Positions 14,641 through 19,825 of a stretch of DNA of 19,825 nt are shown here, in pieces (positions within the stretch are counted from its first letter, which is position 1; every line of letters begins with the position of its first letter). The notes under the pieces are model-generated. The model did no database searches, had not been told where the DNA came from, and worked only from the letters and a program-made list of their open reading frames with translations. The stretch is from an uncultured Sutterella sp. (GTDB lineage: Bacteria > Pseudomonadota > Gammaproteobacteria > Burkholderiales > Burkholderiaceae_F): the NCBI GenBank assembly GCA_905201055.1, contig CAJKMT010000027.1, forward strand, positions 1-19,825, written 5' to 3'. Both the position numbers and the translations under genes were made by a program.

Positions 14641-15302
14641 GAAAACAAAACGCAAGAGTTCGGGGTGACGGTGAGAAGACCCGTGAAGCTTTAATTGAGG
14701 CGGCGGGGATCCTGGCTGCCGATCGCGGCTGGGCCAACGTGACGGCCAAAGACGTGTGTGACAAGGCAGGGGTTAATTGCGCCAGTGTCAACTATTGGTT
14801 CGGCGGGCGCGATGAACTCTATCAGGCGGTGCTTGAAAGAATTCCCAATACGATTTTCAGTCAGGAATTGGAAATTGAGATGGTGCAGTATGAGACGCCG
14901 GGCGAAGCCCTTGAATATTATTTCACGCACCACATCAAACAGAGTACCGATCAACGCGGCTGGCCCATTCGAGTGTGGGCAAGAGAGGTCACGGCCAATC
15001 CCTCAGACAACATCATGAGAATGGCCCGCAATATCGGCGTGCCCCGCATTCGGGCGCTGCAGCAGTTTTTTGCGGAGTTTTTGGGAATTGAAGACTGCAC
15101 GGATTATCGGGTAGGTGCCGCATTTATGACCGCAATGTCGGCGGCTTTGATCAATATGCTGATTGCACCTCAATTAAGAAACACGGTGATTCCGGCTTTC
15201 AGCACAGACTCGGATAAGATGGTGAGTCTCATGGTGCGCCAGATCATGGCAGGACTGGAAGCGCGCCGCAAGGAGATTGCGCTGGAGAAGGCGCAGGCTT
15301 AA
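14637..15302 (+). CDS. CecR-like TetR-family regulator of the exporter operon
   Basis: This 221-residue TetR-type repressor has an N-terminal helix-turn-helix at about 18-65, with the typical turn VTAKDVCDKAGVNCASVNYWFGG followed by RDELYQAVLERI, then an all-helical ligand/dimer domain. Length and C-terminal character resemble E. coli CecR (YbiH), which controls ybhGFSR. There cecR is the first gene; here it is last, joined to ybhR by ATGA. This would make repressor and pump levels rise together. The likely target is the repeat array at 9621-9668. The ligand is unknown. Confidence 0.85.
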   Translation: MRKQNARVRGDGEKTREALIEAAGILAADRGWANVTAKDVCDKAGVNCASVNYWFGGRDELYQAVLERIPNTIFSQELEIEMVQYETPGEALEYYFTHHIKQSTDQRGWPIRVWAREVTANPSDNIMRMARNIGVPRIRALQQFFAEFLGIEDCTDYRVGAAFMTAMSAALINMLIAPQLRNTVIPAFSTDSDKMVSLMVRQIMAGLEARRKEIALEKAQA

Positions 15303-15317
15303 TTGCTGTCCTGCGCC
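15290..15317. terminator. Probable terminator shared by the exporter operon and the convergent dehydrogenase
   Basis: An 8-bp GC-rich stem, GGCGCAGG (15290-15297) with CCTGCGCC (15310-15317), spans the stop codon of the TetR gene with a 12-nt loop. The T-tract on plus is short (GTTTC) and on minus is TTC, so it is weak, but it is the only hairpin between the two convergent genes. Confidence 0.4.
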
Positions 15318-15331
15318 GTTTCAGATTTCCG

Positions 15332-16258
15332 TTAAATCACGCGGTTGGGAGCAGTGCCTGTAGCAAGAAATGCCCGGATATTTTCAAGGCACTGCAGCCC
15401 GGCGCTTTCCCGAGCCTCTTCGGTAGAGCTTCCCACGTGCGGCGTCATGAGCAAATTATCTAAATCTGCGAGTCTCGGATCGATGGCGGGTTCCCCCTCG
15501 AAAACGTCAAGCGCGGCGCCTGCGATAGTCTTTTGCTCAAGAGCCTCGATGAGATCATCCGTGTCAATCAATTCGCCCCGACCGATATTGATGAGGCACC
15601 CGTCTTTACCCAATGCCTCAAAAATTTCCCGATTGGCGATGTGGTGGGTCGCGGCGCCTCCAGGCATCGCCAAGACTAAAAAGTCACACCACTGAGCCAT
15701 TTCTTTCAGGCTTTCAAAGTGACGATAAGGGACATCACGCGGAGTTAAATTCGTGTAGCCGATTGGCATTTTGAAGCCTTCGGCGCGGCGGGCAATTTCT
15801 AATCCGATGTGCCCGAGCCCGGCAATACCGATGCGTTTGCCGCTTACGCGATGTGTCAGAGGAAAGCCCGAAAATGTGCGAAGCGTTTTCTGGGTGTGAT
15901 CACAAGCTTGGGGGATGCGGCGCGAGAGCGCCAAAATAAGTCCCATGGCGAGGTCCGCGACGTCGTCGCTTGTGGCCGAGGGCGTGTTGGTGAGCACGAT
16001 GCCTCGGCTCTTCATGGTTTCGAGATCAAATTTGTCGTAGCCGACACCGAGGCTTGCCACCATCTGCAGATTGGCAAAACGGGTGAGCAGTTCGTTATCC
16101 ATGCGAATAGGAGGATTGGTGATAACAATGCGCACATCATCGAGATTGTTTTTGTCCTCGTCGCTCAGATCCTGCCAATACTGCAATTGGGCAATGTCTT
16201 TAAGACCTTCGGTCAAAGTTGAAGGAATCGGACGGGGAAAAAAGCTGATGATTCGCAT
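15332..16258 (-). CDS. D-2-hydroxyacid dehydrogenase (glyoxylate/hydroxypyruvate reductase type)
   Basis: This 308-residue NAD(P)-dependent enzyme reduces 2-ketoacids to D-2-hydroxyacids in the cytoplasm. Visible: Rossmann motif GLGHIG at 147-152, catalytic Arg227 (NIGRGE), Glu256 (DVFEGEP) and His274 (TPHVGS). The segment after the second Rossmann strand is YTNLTPRDVPY, without the usual acidic NAD-binding residue, which suggests NADPH use as in hydroxypyruvate/phenylpyruvate reductases (inference). AAAGAGAG lies just before ATG 16258. The gene starts 12 nt after darP and is probably cotranscribed with it, with no obvious functional link. The physiological substrate cannot be fixed from sequence. 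Confidence 0.9.
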   Translation of the reverse strand: MRIISFFPRPIPSTLTEGLKDIAQLQYWQDLSDEDKNNLDDVRIVITNPPIRMDNELLTRFANLQMVASLGVGYDKFDLETMKSRGIVLTNTPSATSDDVADLAMGLILALSRRIPQACDHTQKTLRTFSGFPLTHRVSGKRIGIAGLGHIGLEIARRAEGFKMPIGYTNLTPRDVPYRHFESLKEMAQWCDFLVLAMPGGAATHHIANREIFEALGKDGCLINIGRGELIDTDDLIEALEQKTIAGAALDVFEGEPAIDPRLADLDNLLMTPHVGSSTEEARESAGLQCLENIRAFLATGTAPNRVI

Positions 16259-16270
16259 GGTGTACTCTCT

Positions 16271-16837
16271 TTATTCGTTATCGGTTTCGTCTTCTTTTTC
16301 AAGTGTCACTTCGGGGCTCACCATCGGGTGGATGAGACGGTAAAGCTCGCGTGCGCTCTTGGGCGGCTTGCCCGTTTGCGCTTCTTTGCGTGCGGCACGG
16401 ATAAGCTGACGCACAGCCTGAACATTAACTTCAGGGAAGTCTTTAATGAAGTCGGTAAGCGCCGCGTCTTCGGCAATGAGTTTGTCGCGAAGGCGCTCGG
16501 CCCTGTGGTGAGCGGCCACAGCCGCGCGGCTTTCGCCCGTGGCCATATCAATGGCGGCGCGCACCTTTTCGGGATCAAGCCCGTTCATGCGCTTGCCGAT
16601 TAACTGAAGCTGGCGGCGCTGGGCTCCGAAAGAGCGCATTTTGGCGTACTCGTCAATGGCTTCACGCACATCATCGGGCAGAGGGATTTTGTTGAGCGTT
16701 TCGGCGCCAAGCTTTGTCATTTCCTTACCCAGGTCCTGCAGCGCCTGAAGCTCTCGCTTGATCTGCGATTTGCTGGGACGATCATATTCATCATCGTCTT
16801 CAAAATCGTCTTCTCGAGTGTCTCGATATTGGGCCAT
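16271..16837 (-). CDS. darP: Ribosome-associated protein DarP (YjgA family, DUF615)
   Basis: This 188-residue highly charged helical protein (E. coli YjgA 183) has an acidic N-terminal stretch DDFEDDDEYD, then the family signature RPSKSQIKRELQALQDLG (20-37), and ends with ARELYRLIHPM before an acidic tail. DarP associates with late 50S assembly intermediates and promotes maturation of the peptidyl-transferase centre. AAGGAA (16847-16852 on the minus strand) lies 9 nt before ATG 16837. It is divergent from uvrB across about 107 bp and followed after 12 nt by the dehydrogenase. Confidence 0.93.
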   Translation of the reverse strand: MAQYRDTREDDFEDDDEYDRPSKSQIKRELQALQDLGKEMTKLGAETLNKIPLPDDVREAIDEYAKMRSFGAQRRQLQLIGKRMNGLDPEKVRAAIDMATGESRAAVAAHHRAERLRDKLIAEDAALTDFIKDFPEVNVQAVRQLIRAARKEAQTGKPPKSARELYRLIHPMVSPEVTLEKEDETDNE

Positions 16838-16944
16838 GGTTTACTGTTCCTTAATATAACAAGCGGATTTTAACGGGAATTTTTGTCTCTCTGCATTATC
16901 ATGATAGTTTGTTCGAAAAAGAATCGAATTCAGAGAGAATTTTT

Positions 16945-18975
16945 GTGAGCGACATTGTTAAAACTTTCCCCAATTCGCCTTTTGAACTCCATGCCCCGTA
17001 TGAACCGTCGGGTGATCAGCCGCAGGCGATCAAAGAGTTAAACGAGGGGCTTGAAGACGGATTGGCTTTTCAGACACTTTTGGGGGTGACGGGGTCGGGT
17101 AAAACATTTACGATGGCAAACGTCATTGCCCGTCAGGGGGTGCCTGCCATCATCATGGCGCCCAACAAGACGCTGGCCGCGCAGCTTTACTCCGAAATGA
17201 GGGAATTTTTTCCTAATAACGCGGTCGAATACTTCGTGTCCTACTACGACTACTATCAGCCCGAAGCTTATGTGCCAAGCCGCGATCTTTTCATTGAAAA
17301 AGATTCGGCAATCAATGAGCATATTGAGCAGATGCGGCTTGCTGCCACTAAAAGCATTCTTGAGCGGCGCGACACGATTATTGTGGCAACAGTTTCTGCC
17401 ATTTACGGTATTGGCAAACCGGAAAGCTATACGCAGATGCGTCTGATTATGCGCACGGGCGACATCAAAAGCCGCTCGGACTTTATCTCCCAGCTTGTGC
17501 GCATGCAATATAAGCGCAGTGAAATGGATTTCGCGCGTGGGACGTTTCGTGTGAGAGGCGACACAATCGATGTGTTCCCGGCTGAGCACGCCGAAATGGC
17601 TGTGCGTTTTGAGCTATTTGATGACGAGTTGGAATCCATTGCGCTCTTTGATCCGCTCACGGGCAAAATCGTTCAGAAAGTCACGCGTTTCGTGATCTAT
17701 CCGGCAAGCCACTACGTAACCCCTCGCGACGAAATTGTGCGGGCAATCGGCACGATCAAAGAGGAACTTCGCGAGCGAAAGAAAGAGTTTCTGGATGAGG
17801 GAAAGCTCGTCGAAGCGCAGCGGCTTGAACAGCGCACGCTCTTTGATCTGGAGATGCTCGATCAGGTGGGCTTTTGCAAGGGTATTGAAAACTATTCGCG
17901 CCACCTGACGGGGTTGGCTCCCGGCGTGGCGCCGCCCTGCCTGATTGATTACCTGCCCGCCGACTGCCTGATGTTTTTTGATGAATCCCACGTGATGATC
18001 GGGCAGTTGGGCGGCATGTACCGAGGCGACCGCTCGAGAAAAGAAACGCTGGTCCTTTACGGCTTCAGACTGCCTTCGGCATTGGACAACCGTCCGCTTC
18101 GATTCGATGAGTTTGAGCGCAAAATGCGCCGCAGTGTTTTTGTGTCGGCCACTCCTGCCGACTATGAGCTTGAACACTCTTCTCAAGTGGTCGAACAGGT
18201 GGTGCGGCCCACGGGACTTGTGGACCCGGAGGTGATTGTACGGCCGGCTTCAACTCAGGTCGATGACGTACTCTCAGAAATCAACGAACGAGTCAAAAAG
18301 CACGAACGTGTGCTTGTGACGACGCTTACCAAGCGCATGGCCGAAGACCTCACGGACTTTTTAAGTGACAACGGTGTGAAGGTGCGTTATCTGCACTCAG
18401 ATATCGATACCGTGGAACGTGTGGAAATCATTCGTGATTTGCGTGCGGGTGTTTTTGATGTGTTGGTCGGCATTAACCTTTTGCGCGAAGGTTTGGATAT
18501 TCCTGAGGTGTCGCTCGTGGCAATTCTTGATGCCGATAAGGAAGGTTTTTTAAGAAGCGAGCGCTCGCTTATTCAGACAATTGGGCGCGCGGCAAGAAAT
18601 GTGGCGGGGACTGCCATTTTGTACGCCGATAAAATGACCGATTCCATGAAGCGGGCAATCGGAGAAACCGAACGGCGCCGCGCCAAGCAAAAGGCTTATA
18701 ACGAAGCGCACGGCATTACACCGAAGAGCGTGAAAAAAGAAGTGCGCGATATTATCGATGGTGTTTACAGACCGGATGCGCCGAGCCGCGAAGATATTGC
18801 TGAAAATGTCGGGGCCATGAGTGAAAAAGAACTCTCGGCTCAGATTAAGAAACTTGAAAAACAGATGTTCGAGTACGCGAAAAATCTCGACTTTGAAAAG
18901 GCGGCCGCCGTACGTGATAAGCTCGCTGAATTAAAGAGCCGTGTGTTGGGTGCAGCCAACCCCACAGAGACTTAA
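16945..18975 (+). CDS. uvrB: UvrABC excinuclease subunit B
   Basis: This 676-residue helicase-like subunit (E. coli 673) verifies damage and recruits UvrC in nucleotide excision repair. Motifs: Walker A GVTGSGKT (47-54), the Tyr-rich beta-hairpin YYDYYQPEAYVP, DESH (346-349), motif VI QTIGRAARN with Arg548 and Arg551, and a C-terminal UVR domain (about 632-671) that contacts UvrC. GTG 16945 is chosen because AGAGAG (16932-16937) is 7 nt upstream and the resulting length fits; a TTG at 16909 would add 12 residues without a ribosome site. No CTGT-N8-ACAG LexA box is visible upstream, so SOS control is not supported. A 10-bp palindrome TATCATGATA lies at 16897-16906. Confidence 0.98.
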   Translation: MSDIVKTFPNSPFELHAPYEPSGDQPQAIKELNEGLEDGLAFQTLLGVTGSGKTFTMANVIARQGVPAIIMAPNKTLAAQLYSEMREFFPNNAVEYFVSYYDYYQPEAYVPSRDLFIEKDSAINEHIEQMRLAATKSILERRDTIIVATVSAIYGIGKPESYTQMRLIMRTGDIKSRSDFISQLVRMQYKRSEMDFARGTFRVRGDTIDVFPAEHAEMAVRFELFDDELESIALFDPLTGKIVQKVTRFVIYPASHYVTPRDEIVRAIGTIKEELRERKKEFLDEGKLVEAQRLEQRTLFDLEMLDQVGFCKGIENYSRHLTGLAPGVAPPCLIDYLPADCLMFFDESHVMIGQLGGMYRGDRSRKETLVLYGFRLPSALDNRPLRFDEFERKMRRSVFVSATPADYELEHSSQVVEQVVRPTGLVDPEVIVRPASTQVDDVLSEINERVKKHERVLVTTLTKRMAEDLTDFLSDNGVKVRYLHSDIDTVERVEIIRDLRAGVFDVLVGINLLREGLDIPEVSLVAILDADKEGFLRSERSLIQTIGRAARNVAGTAILYADKMTDSMKRAIGETERRRAKQKAYNEAHGITPKSVKKEVRDIIDGVYRPDAPSREDIAENVGAMSEKELSAQIKKLEKQMFEYAKNLDFEKAAAVRDKLAELKSRVLGAANPTET

Positions 18976-18988
18976 CGGAGAAAAGTTC

Positions 18989-19648
18989 ATGTCGAAGATT
19001 CCGGATCCGAATCAGGTTTTTGCCAATGAATACGGTACAAGCGTGTATCTCAAAAATGTAGTGAAGGCCCGCAACATTGAAGTCGGTGACTACACCTACT
19101 ATGACGATGCCGAGGATCCGCTCGCATTTGAAAAGCGCTGTGTGCTTTTTAACTACCCGAACTTTTTCCCGGAAAAACTCATTATCGGAAAATTTTGCTC
19201 GATTGCCCAAGGAGTGCAGTTCATGATGGGCGCGGCCAATCATCGCATGAATAGTCTCAGCACCTATCCTTTCAATGTGATGGGTGGGTGTTGGCGAGAA
19301 ATGACAACTCCGCACATCGATGAGCTGCCGACAAAAGGCGATATTGTGGTCGGCAATGACGTTTGGATCGGTCGGGAAGCAAAAATTTTGCCTGGTGTCA
19401 CAATCGGCGACGGCGCAATTATCGGAGCTTATGCGGTGGTGGCTAAAGACGTGACTGCGTACAGTGTTGCTGTGGGCAATCCTGCACGAGTGGTTAAAAA
19501 GCGTTTTTCCGATGAGTTGACGGAGCTTTTGTTGAAAGCCCGTTGGTGGGATTGGCCGATTGAGGAGATCACTGAATTTTTGCCGGTTCTGACAAGCGGC
19601 GATCTTGCTTCCGCTGCTGAAGCATTAAGACAAAAAGTCAGAGGGTAG
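18989..19648 (+). CDS. Vat/CatB-type hexapeptide acyltransferase
   Basis: This 219-residue protein is a left-handed beta-helix acetyltransferase of the xenobiotic group. Visible: GKFCSIAQGVQFMMGAANH, with the presumed catalytic His85 in the ANHRMNSLSTYPF loop (83-95), hexapeptide repeats from about 118 to 155 (GNDVWIGREAKILPG, IGDGAIIGAYAVVAKDV), NPARVVKKRF (164-173) and a C-terminal helical WWDWP cap. Relatives acetylate streptogramin A (Vat) or chloramphenicol (CatB) with acetyl-CoA; many chromosomal members have unknown acceptors, so resistance cannot be claimed. GGAG (18977-18980) lies 8 nt before ATG 18989; the gene starts 13 nt after uvrB and is probably cotranscribed. Confidence 0.88.
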   Translation: MSKIPDPNQVFANEYGTSVYLKNVVKARNIEVGDYTYYDDAEDPLAFEKRCVLFNYPNFFPEKLIIGKFCSIAQGVQFMMGAANHRMNSLSTYPFNVMGGCWREMTTPHIDELPTKGDIVVGNDVWIGREAKILPGVTIGDGAIIGAYAVVAKDVTAYSVAVGNPARVVKKRFSDELTELLLKARWWDWPIEEITEFLPVLTSGDLASAAEALRQKVRG

Positions 19649-19660
19649 CCTGTTATTTTT

Positions 19661-19726
19661 TGAGGAATTTTACGCAGGCTGCCTCTGTCAAACAGCCTTT
19701 GCTGCAAAGTGATTGAAATTCCCTCA
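19661..19726. repeat. Nested inverted-repeat structure downstream of the acyltransferase
   Basis: Outer arms TGAGGAATTT (19661-19670) and AAATTCCCTCA (19716-19726) pair with one bulged base. Inside are AGGCTG/CAGCCT (19676-19681, 19693-19698) and CTTTG/CAAAG (19697-19701, 19705-19709), giving a branched fold. It starts 12 nt after the stop codon. It could act as a weak terminator, though no T-tract follows, or be an intergenic repeat. Confidence 0.45.
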
Positions 19727-19759
19727 TCCCACCCTCGCAAAGCAAAATTTGTCAGAACG

Positions 19760-19825
19760 ATGGTCGTTAACGTACACGGTAAACGTTCTCGCGTACACCG
19801 TAACGGCTTGAACGTTAATAGTTAG
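19760..19825. repeat. Short repeated ACG/GTACAC motifs at the window end
   Basis: Two near-copies, CGTACACGGTAA (19771-19782) and CGTACACCGTAA (19792-19803), lie 21 bp apart, flanked by inverted arms TTAACGT (19767-19773) and ACGTTAA (19812-19818). A 21-codon frame from ATG 19760 to TAG 19823 spans it, without ribosome site or recognisable family. Nothing else is recognised between 19727 and 19825. Confidence 0.4.

Noticed and set aside
16838..16944. LexA/SOS box between darP and uvrB
   Set aside because: CTGT occurs at 16844-16847 but no ACAG follows at the required 8-base spacing; other matches are too weak.
17614..18186. A 190-codon minus-strand frame inside uvrB
   Set aside because: It lies wholly within the conserved uvrB coding region and has no domain or start signal.
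18989..19648. Calling the acyltransferase an antibiotic-resistance gene
   Set aside because: The fold and catalytic His support the enzyme class, but chromosomal members often have other acceptors and nothing here identifies the substrate.
1..19825. CRISPR array, tRNA or rRNA genes
   Set aside because: No regular spacer-repeat pattern, cloverleaf with anticodon arm or conserved rRNA segment was seen in any intergenic stretch; all gaps are shorter than 300 bases.

Overview
The window reads as a low-to-mid GC betaproteobacterium. Orn, RsgA, PNPase, S15, L19, DarP and UvrB all have a Burkholderiales character. The moderate GC, together with a YbhGFSR-type exporter and a PotE antiporter, points to the gut family Sutterellaceae (Parasutterella/Sutterella-like). 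The family assignment is inference from remembered sequence resemblance, not a search.

Left edge (1-918): the last 25 codons of an IS200/IS605-type transposase and its hairpin-bearing right end abut, on the other strand, the 3' end of an arginase/agmatinase-like gene. That gene appears to lose its native C-terminus at the junction. Next come rplS (own promoter, structured leader, strong terminator) and, convergent to it, a PotE-type putrescine/ornithine antiporter with a good sigma70 promoter.

Middle left (3129-9563): rsgA and an M48/Ste24-like membrane protein form a minus-strand pair. The M48-like protein has lost most of its zinc-protease motif and carries a long acidic tail. It diverges from orn, which is followed by rpsO and pnp, the usual RNA-metabolism pair. 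rpsO has a promoter, a leader with two mutually exclusive hairpins and a terminator; pnp has a leader stem and a terminator.

Centre right (9618-15317): a compact five-gene operon, ybhG-ybhF-ybhS-ybhR-TetR. It encodes a periplasmic adaptor, a double ATPase, two ABC-2 permeases and a CecR-like repressor. The last four genes are joined by ATGA overlaps. Four tandem 12-bp AT-rich repeats lie between the -10 box and the first start codon and are the best candidate operator.

Right (15332-19825): a D-2-hydroxyacid dehydrogenase and darP form a minus-strand pair, divergent from uvrB. uvrB is followed after 13 nt by a Vat/CatB-type acyltransferase. The last 177 nt hold no recognised gene, but contain a nested inverted-repeat structure and a short block of repeated ACG-containing motifs.

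Most genes are conserved housekeeping genes. The least ordinary points are the degenerate M48 protein, the IS-truncated ureohydrolase, the repeat array in front of the exporter operon, a 60-bp-period duplication at the ybhF/ybhS junction, and the structured rplS and rpsO leaders. No clearly new multi-gene system is visible.
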